Source of the DNA: Alopecurus myosuroides
Lineage: Eukaryota; Streptophyta; Magnoliopsida; Poales; Poaceae
Direction of reading: 5' to 3'
DNA: 64,000 nt
NCBI GenBank assembly: GCA_028641055.1
Contig: CM054062.1
Coordinates: forward strand, 173,681,642 to 173,745,641
The first letter of the stretch is position 1, and each line of letters begins with the position of its first letter. The notes beneath the pieces were generated by a model. It worked only from the letters and a program-made list of their open reading frames with translations. It searched no databases and had not been told where the DNA came from. Shown piece by piece: positions 1 to 11,195 of this stretch. The translations under genes were made by a program, and so were the position numbers.

Positions 1-2526
1 ATAGAATCAAGCTCAACCCGATAAAATGCGTCTTCGGGGTTCCTGCTGGAAAGCTCCTCGTTTATCTGGTCTCTGCCCGAGGAATTGAAGCCAACCCGAA
101 GAAAATACAGGCGATCTTGACGATGAAAGAACCGACAAATATTCGCGGCGTGCAGCAACTCGCATGGAGACTGGCAGCCCTCAGCAAGTTCATCGCAAGA
201 TTAGGCGAGCAAGCGCTCCCCTTCTACAAACTGCTGAAGAAAACTGATAAGTTCGAATGGACGCCAGAGGCGAAAAAGGCGTTCATCGATCTGAAAAGAG
301 TGCTGCAGAGCAGACGCATACTGGCAACACCACGGGAAAGGGAACCTCTATACCTTTACCTAGCCGCAATAAATCAAGTGGTCAGCACAGTAATTGTCAT
401 CAAGAGACCAGAGGATGGAGAGGCATACGGCGCTCAGAGACCAGTGTACTACATCAGTGAGGTGCTTTCGCCGTGCAAACAACGATACCCTCACTACCAG
501 AAACTCGCGTATGGAGTGGTCCTTACAGCCCGCAAGCTCAAACACTACTTCCAAGAGCATACCGTCACGGTGCTAAAGAACGCATCACTCAGTACTATCA
601 TGAATAACCCCATGGCATCCGGAAGAATCGCAAAGTGGAGCATTAGCTAGGCACCTGGGATATAATATACACAGGACGTAACGCCCTCAAATGCCAGGTA
701 GTCGTCGAATTCCTGAGCGAGTGGACGGAGTTGCAAACCCCAGGACCCCCAGAATACACGAGCAAATGGATCATGTACTTCGACGGGTCAAAAAGAAACG
801 AGGGAGCTGGAGCCGGAGTAATCCTCATATAGCCAATGGGCGATAAGCTCCAATACGTTCTGCGACTCGACTTCCCCCCTGACGATCCAGCGTCCAACAA
901 CAATGCAGAGTACGAGGAGCTCTTACACGGCATGAAGATGTCGATTGCCTGCGGAGCCACTCGGTTGATGATATACAGAGACTCTAATCTTATCATGCAG
1001 CAGACGATGAAGGAATGTGACGTTGTTGTGGATAACATGGTCGCCTATCGCGACATGTACAACCTACTCAAAGGAAGTTTCAAATGGTACGAGCTGAAGC
1101 ACATCGCACGATCAAGCAACAAAGAAGCAGATAAACTGGCGAACATAGGGTCCACAAACACCCCCGTCCCACTAGGAATCTACTTCGAGAGAATAAGCAA
1201 ACGATCAGTCAAAGTCAAAAAAGCAAGCAGAGGCACCCGCATCAACGGAAACGGAGGCCAGCCAACAACTCCCCTCATCGAGTGCACCCATAACATCTCA
1301 AGACAAGTCTTTCTGATTGAGCCAACCTGGACACAGAAATACCTCGACTACCTGTCAAATAGGTATCTCCTAGCAGACATTTGCGAGGCCAGACAGATAG
1401 TGCGACGCAGCAAATCTTTTCGGGTGATCAAGGGAGAACTATACAAGCAAAGCATATCAGGAGTACTCCAGAGGTGCATCGCACCCAAGGATGGCAAAGA
1501 ACTACTCCGCGACATACACCAAGGCGACTGCGGGCATCACGCAAGCTGGAGAGCAATCGTAGGGAAGGCTTTTCGAGCAGGATTTTACTGGCTCACGGCA
1601 GCCAGAGACGCCAAAGATCTCGTCGAGAGGTGCAACGCCTGCCAGAAATTCGCGTCCAAGCCACACGCACTAGCCACAGAGCTCCACATGATCCCCATCT
1701 CCTGGCCCTTTGCTCAATGGGGGCTCGACATGGTAGGACCGCTGCGGAAATCAACACCCAGAGCATACACCCACTTGTTGGTCGCAATCGACAAATTCAC
1801 TAAATGGATAGAGGCCATGCCAGTCACGTCGCAACACGCCGAGTGCGCCGTAAGATTCCTCGATCCCATCGTGTGCAGGTTCGGCGTCCCACATAACATC
1901 ATCACAGATAATGGGACCAACTTCACAGCCAAGGAAACCTAGGACTTCTGCAAAGAAAAAGGCATAACTCTCAGCTTTGCCTCGGTGTCTCACCCGCAAA
2001 CCAACGGACAAGTCGAACGATCCAACGGATTGGTCTCGGCTGGCCTCAAAAAGCAGCTCCTCACTCGACTACACACAGCAGCAGGACACTGGGCTGAAGA
2101 GCTACCATCGGTGTTTACACGCGATTCTTCATGGTATACGGAGCTGAAGCCGTGCTACCCGAGAATGTCAAGTTCAGCGAATCACGAGTCATCGCATACA
2201 GCGAAGAAAACTCCAACAAGGCACTCGCAGAAGACATGGATGCACTGGACGAGATCAGGGACATTGCACTCGCAAAATCTGTAGTCTATCAGCAATTGTT
2301 GCATAATCACCATAGTCGCCGCATACGCCACAAATCCTTCGTGGTAGGTGACCTGGTGTTGCGACTCAAGCAGAAAGAAGGACACAAGCTAGAGCCACCA
2401 TGGGAAGGGCCCTTCATCATACACAAAGTTATCCCAGGAGGCGCCTATCGCCAGAAGAACCCAAAGACAGGAAGCATCTACTCCAACCCATGGAACGTGG
2501 CACACCTGAGGAAATTCTATCCCTAG
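1..2526 (+). pseudogene. pol: gypsy pol remnant: RT end, RNase H, integrase
   Basis: Translation gives the RT thumb and an RNase H stretch (about 117-650), a second RNase H segment (about 840-1150), and integrase (about 1290-2526) with the HHCC finger (HASWRAIVGK, then CNACQKF) and the core LDMVGPL and ITDNGTNF segments. It ends in NPWNVAHLRKFYP, matching the end of copy 2. It cannot be translated through: compared with copy 2 there is a frameshift giving TAG at 648-650, a TAG at 830-832, a TAG at 1940-1942 just after the second catalytic Asp segment, and a frame-breaking deletion near 2113-2120 that removes about 35 bases present in copy 2. Inactive remnant. Confidence 0.9.
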
Positions 2527-2903
2527 GAGAGTATATCACTCACAACATAAGGCTGCACCAGCCATATTGTACCCGAGAAAACACATGTCTTCTCAACGAT
2601 CGCAATAAAAACATGGTTTCTCAACCATAGCTACAACGACTATCTAGTCGCAATCTTTATTTCTTATTTTTCCTTTCTTTACATGCTAAACAAATGGTCA
2701 CACCCTAACACACGGGGGCTACACCAAACTAGCATCATCAAAATCTCCGAGTGCTCGCGCACGACAAAAATCTTACAAGGTAAATAGGTACACACCTTAT
2801 AAACACCTTAACCGATTGAATTAACATACAAGGTTACAAGGCACACACCTTAACACACCTTAAAACTAAAACATACAAGGTATATACACCTTATCAACTA
2901 CAG
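2527..2903 (+). other. Non-coding spacer after pol, copy 1
   Basis: No credible ORF. It contains a polypurine-like ACACGGGGGCTAC at about 2710 and several repeats of the type ACAAGGT...CACCTTA (2775-2895). The equivalent spacer in copy 2 (55391-55721) has the same elements. The 3' end of the antisense gene abuts it. Confidence 0.6.
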
Positions 2904-5900
2904 CTATTGCCGAGCAGCCGCCTCTTGAAGCAATCGCTCAGTCTCCGCCGCAGTCAGTCAAATAATCCGCTCCGCTTCAGGACGCACAACCTCATAATGA
3001 GGGACAAAATCTACAGGTGGCCCTAGGGTGTCAGGGGGTCGCGCCACAGAATTGAAATTGACTTCCGGCTGCCACAGACGCATGAAGGCAAGCGCCACCT
3101 GAGCACCGCAAATGAGGTGCTGACGCACACACTCTCGAACATCCCCCACTCGACGAAATAACCTCAGCAAGCCACTCGAGCTATCCGGAACAACTCCGAA
3201 GGGGTAAAACGCCCGATGGACAGAAGAGAGGGCCTCCCGACAAGATTCAACAAAAGTTTGCGCCTGACTCGCCCGGTACTTCAGGGTGGCTAAGACAAAA
3301 CCTTGGCTACGGCCAGATCAGAAATTGCTCGCGTGAGGTTTGGAGCTGCTTGACTCATGAACAATATGATTGTCCACCCAGTGACCCTCACACAACCCAT
3401 CAGGCCCAACAACTGCATGGACAGCAAACGCGTCAAAACACAAGCAGGAATAAACAAAAAGCACTCGGGGGCTTGTGGGATTTACAAAGCATGCCCTTCT
3501 CAACCCTCGCCATCTCCTCCATCACAAATTGTTCGCGATCTGCAGCAAGTTTCTGCTTGACATGGCAACATCCGCCACGCCTCACAGAGCCTTGAGCTTA
3601 CACTCGCCATCCGCGACACGGTCACGAAGTGAAGCAAGCATACTGGCAGCCGCAATCAACGGCTCAGTCGAAGGAGTAGCTCCACTCGACGAACCTCCGT
3701 TGGAATCCACCACCTGGAAAGAACAACAGAGTTTTACACATAGTCATACCCCACTCGATGATGTACCACACAAAATTTTCGAGTGCTCGGGGGCTACTCC
3801 CATCGGGAGAATACAAAGTAAGGCGCGATAACAAATCGCTGACACTTTCAAAACATCTCGATTGCCAAAACAAAGTATGGGAATGCATCCGAAGGTTCAT
3901 TACACATAAAAACATATAGAAACAGCGATTCGATCTAAGGAACTAAGGAGGTAGCTCCACTCGCAGCAAGTTGTCCACCACGGCCACGGGAAACTACCCC
4001 GAGAGCGTCTTCGCAAGCCTCCCTGCACGGTCGCCAAAAGGTGGAAGCGCTACCTTTTTTCCCAGCGCGTCTCGAGGAAGCTCCGAGTACACCTTCTCCA
4101 AGTCACCCGAGAGGCCATGCGCCAGGGCAAACTGGATAGCCGTCTTGGCTCCGCACTCGGTTTGCATAAGGGAGTACTCTTGGAGGGGATCATCCTCGCC
4201 TAGGAAAACTTGCAGGAGGCCACCAAGAGTTGGCGGAACCGGCAATCCACGATGGTGCAGTTGCGTCAGCACGTGGGCAACATCGCGAATGAGGAAGCAG
4301 ACCTTGTTCCCATGCTCCTGTAGCTGAGTGCACGCATCCGAGAGGGCGTCGACTCGAATCCCTCTGGGTAGCTCCAGCCCAACTCCAATAGCACCTAAAC
4401 AAAGACGGAGCAGATAAACGTCAGAAAGAGAAAAGAACGAGCCACGGTCGAAAGAAATTCAAGCACGACTCACCAGCCAAAGTTTGGGCCATGGGATGAA
4501 GGACGCCGACCAAATCGCTGTCGTGCTTGACACTCGCCTCCTCCAGCTGCTTCAAGGCGTTCTGGGCTCCCATGAGACTGCCAGTTGAATGCTTGCACGT
4601 GGACTCCAACTCCTTTCGAGTAGACTCCAGCTCCTTCTCAAGGTCCTTCACCCGAGAGGTAGCCTCCGCCTTCTCGGACTTCAAGCGACTAACCTCATCT
4701 GCAGTTTAGAGGGCACGATTACAATAGCAGTTGCGACCAGGAAACGACGGAACCATGGAAAAAGGCGTCTGCTAGCTTACTTTGTAAGGTGAGGCCATCC
4801 TGGACGAGCTGGTCGCGCTCTCCCCGAAGAGAAGCACAATCCGCCTCAGCCGAAAAAATCCGACACCCAAAAGCAGCCAGGGAATCAAGAACAGCCTGCA
4901 AAAAATCCTCGCAGAGTTAGAGAGATATCACTTGATCCTATACACGACAGTACACTGTCAAGTATAGCCTCAGGGGCTACTCCCATCGGGAGTACTGTCG
5001 TGCTCCCGATGAAAACCAAAACCAAGAAACGGAAAAGAAAATAAAATATCAACTTGAGTCCATAGCCAACTGCAAGCAGTCGACCATAGACTCGGGGGAT
5101 ACTCCCATCGGGAGCACTGTCATGCACCCGATTAAAGGAAAAGGGGAAGAAAAGTTGCAGGTAAAATGAGAACACTTTACCTTGCCCTGCGCGGTGGACA
5201 AGGGATCAGCCGAGCTAGCCGAGATCTCCCTGCTCGCTGACGCTCCGACATCTCCAGGCCGTCCACCCGCAAATCTAGACATCCCGTACTCCGGAACATC
5301 GACTGCCTTCGCTGGGCTCGGAGGTCTTCGAGTGGGATTTGCAGCTGGAGCAGGGTCCGCGGCAGCCTCCTTCCTCTTCATGGACGGAGTCGAAGAAGCA
5401 AACTAATCCGCGCTGATGGTCGCATGACTGCTTCAAAAGTTAGAATCAGAAAAGAAAAAAGGCAAATTCGCAAGAAAGGAGAGAACACACAGAACTTACT
5501 CATCCTCATCATCGTCAAGGTTGTCTGGGTTCCAGACGGTGGAGATCCTCGACTGGCGGATGACGGGAGGAAGCACGTTGAGAGGAGTCGCTCGTATAGG
5601 ATCGACCTCCTTGACATGCTCATCACTCAAGGAGTTGTCCTTGGAAGTGACTTCAGCCTCCTCTGGCTTGCGGCGCTTGCGACGACGAAGTTTCTCGCCA
5701 TCCGACCCTTCCTCTTCGTGCACCTCCTCTTGCTCGGAGCTCGACTCAGCGTCTGCGACGCTAGCCTCGGGAGGGGCTTCAATGTTGCTCGCCAGAAGAT
5801 CTGAGACACCCTCATACGCAGAAACTGGCGGGTAGCATGTTGCCACGTCCTGATTCTACAAAGGCAAAAAGAAGGAAAAGAGGAGTTTTCAATCCACGAA

Positions 5901-6917
5901 AACCCAAAATGAGAAGGAATCCGAAGCAAAGAAGAAGAGTAGGGAATTCACCTCAGTCGAGGGGTTCTCTGCTTCGAATGGGGTGAGAGGGCACGTCGAG
6001 TAGCCCTCTCCCTTCTTCAAATTGGTGATAGCCACGATCTTGATGTCGAATTCTGCATTCGAAAGAATGTCGCCGCACGTGCGGCTCCGGTTGTTGATGC
6101 CCGTGTACTCCACAGGGTGGTAGGCCTCTCTTGAAGAGGTTGTACCCTCCGGCGCAGAAACACGCTCGTCAGGTGTATCTCGTTGAGCGGTGTCCCCTGC
6201 TCCTTGTCGCAGAAGCGTGCCACCTTTGCGAGTAGAGGGGTGACGACCTTGACTTCTTCGGCTGAGAGCAAATGCGTCCAGGACTTCCGCCGCTTCAAAA
6301 CGCGAACGGTTGGAATTCTAGAACGCCATCCGCGCTGTCATCCACGACCTAAAACCACTTTTGGCGCCACCCCTGGGCCGAGTCGACGAAGTTCATCTCC
6401 AGGTAGGGGACGTCTTTGTTCGCCTGGATCCCGAAGTCTCCGGTCCTCAGCGGCTCCCCAGTTCTTTCGACTGGCTGAGGCTTCTCCCGAAAGATCCACA
6501 CCTTGAAGATGGCCTTCAAAGCCCCCAGTACGGGCGAATCCCGAGGAAGCACTTGCAGAGCACGATAAAACACGAGATGTGTTGTATCGCGTTAGGAGGA
6601 AGATCATGCAGCTGTATGCCATAGACATACCCGACGAGAAAAGGATGGAGAGGGACAGACAAACCTCGGGCAATGTGCTCCCAGAATGTGACGCGCTCGG
6701 TGGAGAGGGGGTTGGGAATCTCCTCTTTCTTCGCGGACATCTGAACGCGTTTGGAGCCCTTAGGAGGAAGCAGCCCCTCCCTTTGCATCTGGGCGATGCT
6801 CTTCTTTGTGGTGTTCGACGGGCGCCAATCGCCCGTCTTCTTCGCCGGGGCCGCCGCGGAGGCGCTCGCCACCTCTTTGCCGGACGCCGCTGCGCCGCGC
6901 TTCTTGACTCCTGCGAT
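2904..6917 (-). pseudogene. Antisense spliced gene of copy 1 (Transposase_28-like), decayed
   Basis: Read on the minus strand, the first exon (about 5952-6917) encodes MQREGLLPP, then LPLHPFLVGYVYGIQ and HDLPPNAIQHISCFIVL, the pattern of the plant 'putative gypsy type transposon' domain (Pfam Transposase_28, from memory). Further exons encode an acidic linker (about 5500-5855), a Pro/Ala-rich piece (about 5180-5400), a coiled coil rich in Lys/Glu (about 4420-4700), and a segment containing PTLGGLLQVFLGEDDPLQEYSL (split here: PTLGGLLQVFLG, EDDPLQEYSL) near 4160-4240. The stop is TAG at 2904-2906. Compared with copy 2, the start ATG is ATC (6915-6917), one base is lost near 6525, and a Tyr codon is TAG near 6350. 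Function unknown. Confidence 0.75.
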
Positions 6918-7300
6918 TGGAGGTCGCTTCGTGCTCACAGAAGAGAAGGTGTGCGCAAGGGAGGAAGAAGACGAATGAGAGCCGAGAAAGTTACTTTTCC
7001 CCTAAGGCCCAATATATTCATTATACCCGCGCCAGGACGATCTGAGACATTGATCCGCGAACATGGCACTCATCACCACCACCACGTGTGAAGCGCAAAC
7101 GAATAGATGGGGGTGGTTACCCCCGCACGATCTTTTACGAAAAGATCGTGCGTATTTACAACGCGACCAGCGGGTTAACCGGAGCACGAGCGCTCGTTTC
7201 CAGTCAAAAGGCTAACAAGGTGGGCCCCGTGCGCTCTGCCCCACTTTGTCACGTCCCATCGGGAGCAGGAGAGTGCGCGGTGACGTCACTGCGTACCTCA

Positions 7301-7480
7301 AGACACGAAAACTCTTTCGTATGAGCATCAGGACACGAGATTTCTTTCGCATGGACACCCTGACACGAATCTCTTTCGTATGGGCATTCTGACACGAAAT
7401 CTCTTTCGTATAGATACATTGACACGAAATTTCTTTTGTGTAAACTTCAAACGTGAAATCTCTTTGGCACAAGATCATGG
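7301..7480. repeat. 30-bp tandem repeat array, 6 units
   Basis: Units start near 7301, 7331, 7361, 7391, 7421 and 7450. The consensus is roughly GACACGAAATCTCTTTCGTA plus a variable decamer. Each unit carries a small inverted repeat, CGAAA-N4-TTTCG. The array lies between the 5' end of the antisense gene and the 3' LTR, as in copy 2, so it could be part of the antisense promoter (inference). Confidence 0.85.
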
Positions 7481-8027
7481 AAAAGAAGATTACCTCGCTC
7501 GAAGAATTGCAGAAGATAGCACTTATAGTGCAACTAAGGTAAAATTACGAGTATGCGGCTCCCGCAACTTTACCTCGCGATGTACTTAGACATCATTTTA
7601 ATCCTGGATCGTTCGGCCGGCTAGGCACATCTGGATGTCGTATTCTTTCTGGTACGAAGGTAAGACCCAAGGATCTCTCGTGTGGGCCTGGAATCGCACT
7701 CGAGCTGCATTCTCCAGTAAACTTTCCGTGTCAACAACACGAACAAAAATCCTAGCGGACGCGCCGGGTACCCCTTTTAAAGGTTAAGTTCGACTCGGTA
7801 AGACCTCCACGGCCCAGTCGCAACGATCACCTCGCCCAGTCTGCTGATCTTTCATGAGAGCCAAACGACTGAGCCGTACACTTCTGCGAAAATAGCCAAC
7901 GCAAGGTGCATTTACCACTCGATGCTCGAGTACACAAGCACATCGGATGCAGGGTATACACCCTTGAAGACAGGCGATTGAATGGCTTACCCGACTATTC
8001 TCAGTCGAATAAACACTCGAGGGCTAC
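7481..8027. other. Conserved non-coding block before 3' LTR, copy 1
   Basis: No ORF supported. The block is clearly alignable by eye with 60490-61162 of copy 2 (for example the shared GGACGCGCCGGGTACCCC at about 7757). It ends in the polypurine-type CTCGAGGGCTAC immediately before the LTR at 8028. Confidence 0.6.
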
Positions 8028-8507
8028 TGACATGGGGATGAATCCTGGACCTGTCGGGTGAGCCTACCCGGTCCAAGGCCCAAGACCAAGGCCCAAAGCA
8101 AGGTGCTATCCCGCTGTTCTAGAAGGCCCAGTAGAAGCCCACCCGCAAGACGTGCGGGTCAAGAAGGAAAACTCCTACCGACCTAGAGCTAGGGTTTGTA
8201 ACCTCCTCGGACACGGTTTGAGACCTAGCCACCTATAAAAGGCTAGGAGAACCACCGAGTGGGAGACAATCTACTTTTGCCACCATAGCCATAAGCTCGA
8301 GATCAATCTCTCGGCTTGCGCACCCACCTTTGTAATCGATCTACTCATAATATAGATCTCAAGAGAAGGAGTAAGGGTTTTACCTCTACGAGGGCCCCGA
8401 ACCTGGGTAAAATCGTGCCCCCTGTTCGCCGACGAATGTCACGAGGGCCTATTCGTTCTCTTAATCGAAACCCTACCGGATCATCCGAGGGACTTGTCAA
8501 ATCGACA
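8028..8507 (+). repeat. 3' LTR of gypsy copy 1
   Basis: Starts TGACATGGGGATGAATCC after the polypurine tract and ends ATCGACA at 8507 (480 bp). It matches the copy 2 LTRs (48471-48958 and 61163-61656) over its length. A TATAAAA at 8234-8240 is a plausible LTR TATA box; copy 2's 3' LTR has TATTAAA at the same place. Confidence 0.9.
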
Positions 8508-8754
8508 GGGCTTTTCTCTTTTTTTTATTTTTTGTATATAACCTCACTGGTAGGGGCAACACTCTATTTTACAATGAATCATCACACTTTTAGTACTCAT
8601 AACTAAAACTGAAATATCTATGATGTATAAAACTAAATGCTCCTGCCAGTGTAGTAGTATGCAAAATAACAATGGAACATGTAACAAGTAACGTAATGAT
8701 GATGGATGTTGTATGCTAATATATCTCGGAATGACTATGGAAATGCCATGATAG
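8508..8754. other. AT-rich unassigned stretch
   Basis: Lies between the gypsy LTR end and the point where the Sabrina-like LTR similarity begins. No ORF, no recognised repeat. Confidence 0.4.
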
Positions 8755-10391
8755 GTTATTCTGGAAATATTCTCGGAATTGGATGAAACAAAATCCCAGG
8801 GTCTTAGAAAGTTGTCACGTACACGGAGTCCGGAGGAGACCCGGAGGGGGGCTCTGGGGGGCCCACACCATAGGGCACCCCCCCTTCTTGGCCGGGCCAT
8901 CAGGTGGTATGGCCCCCTAGCCACCCATCGATGTTGCCCTTTCGCCTATTTAAGCTCCTCCACGGGTTAACCCTAAATACCCGAGCCTTTTCCACCAAAA
9001 GTTTCGTAGCCGCCGTCATTGTCAACCCTAGTTCGGGAGGGTCCTGAAGCTCTCCCCGGCACCCTGCCGGGAGGGGAAATCATCACAGGAGGGCTCTTCA
9101 TCACCATGCCCACCTCCGGAGTGATGCGTGAGTAGTTCATCCTTGGACTACGGGTCCATAGCACTAGCTAGATGGTTGTTCTCTCCTATTTATGCCTCAT
9201 GGTTAGATCTTGTGAGCTGCCTAACATGATCAAGATCATCTGTTTGTAATGCTACATGTTGTGTTTGCTGGGATCCGATGAATATTTAATGCTATGTCCA
9301 GCGATTATCAATCTATCATGTTCTTTCATGTTTATGTTATTTATGATATTGCATGCTCTCTGTTACTATTAGATGCTCTGGCCAAGTAGATGATTGTAAC
9401 TCCAAGAGGGAGTATTTATGCTCGATAGTGGGTTCATGCCTCCCTTTCACTCACGCTCGAGTGACAGAAATGTAACGGGCGGGGTATGTGATGTTGCCAT
9501 TAGGGACAAAACAATGATTTTTACATTACAGACTTTACTTAAGGCAATAATATGTTGCTTGCAACTTAATACCCGAGGTTTGATCGGATGACAATCCGAG
9601 GGTGGATTATTATTCATAGATGCAGTTGGATAACGGTATATGAATCTTGTTGTAATGCCCGCATGAATCACATAGTAATCATCATGTCATGCATATGCAC
9701 TTTGGTGCAGCCTTTATATGTGTCAATTGCCCAGCTGGATAACGGTATATGAATCTTGTTGATCGGATGACACTCCGATGGTGGATTATTAGTCATAGAT
9801 GCAGTTGGATAACGGTATATGAATCTTGTTGTAATTCCCGCATGAATCACATAGTAATCATCATGTCATGCATATGCACTATGGTGCGGACTTTATATCT
9901 GGCAATTGCCTAGCTGTAATTTGTTTACCCAACATATTATCTATCTTTGATGGAGAGACACCACTAGTGAAATGTGGACCACGGTCCATTTCTTCACACT
10001 AATAATACAACCACTGCAACCACTGTTTGATCTACTGCAATTACTGTTTTCCTCTCATTCACTGCAATTACTATTCTTTTTCATTTACTGCAAACAAATA
10101 CTATTTTCCATACTATACATCTAATTGTTTGAGCTAGAAAAACCGGTGAGATTGACAACCTCACTATTTCGTTGGGGCAAAGTATCTTGATTGTGTTGTG
10201 CAGATTCCACGTTGCTGCTGAACCGGTAGTGTACCCTGCCAACATCAGCTGTCTTCAACCTTCAGAAGTGATGTCTTTCTCCTACTGGTCGATTAAACCA
10301 TGGTTTCTTTTGGAGGGAAAACTTGATGTTGTTCTCTTCATACCTTCCTCTTGGGGTCTCCCAACGAGCGTACATCTACGCGCATCAAGCA
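8755..10391 (+). repeat. 5' LTR of Athila-like element (5'-truncated)
   Basis: Matches the second LTR from TTCTGGAAATATTCTCGG onward; roughly the first 175 bp of the LTR, including the TGATACG terminus, are missing. It contains a TATTTAA box (8947-8953) and ends CATCAAGCA at 10391, 7 bases before the PBS. It carries an internal 179-bp tandem duplication (9582-9916) that the other LTR lacks. Confidence 0.85.
9582..9916. repeat. 179-bp tandem duplication inside the 5' LTR
   Basis: The segment beginning GATCGGATGACA occurs at 9582 and again at 9761, each followed by GCAGTTGGATAACGGTATAT and CATGTCATGCATATGCACT. The corresponding part of the 3' LTR (about 14285-14445) is single-copy. Confidence 0.9.
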
Positions 10392-10398
10392 CTTTTTC

Positions 10399-10416
10399 TG
10401 GCGCCGTTGCCGGGGA
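10399..10416 (+). other. Primer binding site (tRNA-Asp type)
   Basis: TGGCGCCGTTGCCGGGGA, complementary to the 3' end of plant tRNA-Asp; lies 7 bases downstream of the LTR end. Confidence 0.85.
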
Positions 10417-10587
10417 GGAAGAGTTTTTGTGCAAGGGGAGTCTCTCACCTCCAATCTCTTTACTTTGTTTTTGTTTTGCTTAGTTTATTTTATTTTATCT
10501 TATTTTCTTCTTTATATAAAAAACACACACACAAATAGTTCTTATTCTAGTTGTTATGTATATCCTGTTTTTAATCTTGTTCAAATG

Positions 10588-11195
10588 AGTATTCCTGAAG
10601 TTGAGCTTCGTTCTTTTAAGCAACAAGGAGGAGAAAGTTTTAAAGATGCTTGGTATAGAATAAGTGATGCTCATCATAGATGTACTAAAATATATTCTAC
10701 CTTGATCCTTCTTAGGAATTTTCATGTTGGTATTACTAGCTGGTATAGGTGTATGTTCTAGACACTCTTACAGGTGGTAATTTTCCGGCTCCTGCTTTGG
10801 AAGCATGTAATTTAATTGAAAGTTTAGTAGGAACACCACCTACTAAAGTTGTCAAAACTGATATCACTTTAGATTATGTTATAAATAAGATAAACTCTAT
10901 GGAGAAAAATTTGCACAATTTCCTTGATAATGCTAGTAAAGTTAATGAATCAATAGTGAGTATCAATAAGAGAATTACTGTTTTAGAGGCTAGCAATACC
11001 CATGATAATCAAAACATTAGGATTGGTAAACTAGAAGAGGCTATGGAAACTTTAAGTTCAACTTTTTCTTCTCTTAAGTTTAAGAGGGAAAAAGCTTTTA
11101 TGGGAAAAGAGCAAAAAAAAATGTATGTCCCCAAGGTGTCTAAACCAAAAAAAAACCTAATGTGCTTAAAATTAATAAGACTTTCAGTAAACTAA
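10588..11195 (+). pseudogene. gag: Athila-type gag remnant
   Basis: The first frame (10588-10761) reads MSIPEVELRSFKQQ..., with SFKDAWYRISDAHHRC and LILLRNFHVGITSWYR, a conserved Athila gag segment. A one-base frameshift near 10755 moves the rest, LDTLTGGNFPAPALEACNLI and a coiled-coil-like tail rich in Glu/Lys/Asn, into the frame of 10749-11195. There is no nucleocapsid zinc knuckle and no pol after it. Confidence 0.8.

Larger units (their letters stand above)
1..8507 (+). mobile_element. Ty3/gypsy Tat-lineage-like retrotransposon, copy 1 (3' part)
   Basis: The window opens inside the reverse transcriptase end of this element. In order it holds decayed RT/RNase H/integrase, a short spacer, a spliced antisense gene (2904-6917), a 30-bp tandem array (7301-7480), a conserved non-coding block and the 3' LTR (8028-8507). 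The same order, at similar spacing, recurs in copy 2 (48471-61656), which supports treating the whole stretch as one element. An extra antisense gene between integrase and 3' LTR is a feature known from Tat-lineage elements (Grande, RIRE2, Cinful types); the lineage call is inference from this and from the PBS of copy 2. Confidence 0.85.

Noticed and set aside
6579..7091. 170-residue plus-strand open frame ending in a His run
   Set aside because: Shadow of the antisense gene of copy 1; the His run comes from a short CAC/CAT repeat.
8745..8756. CCATG before the 5' Athila-like LTR as target duplication with 14908-14912
   Set aside because: The LTR terminus is deleted there, so a 5-base match could be chance.
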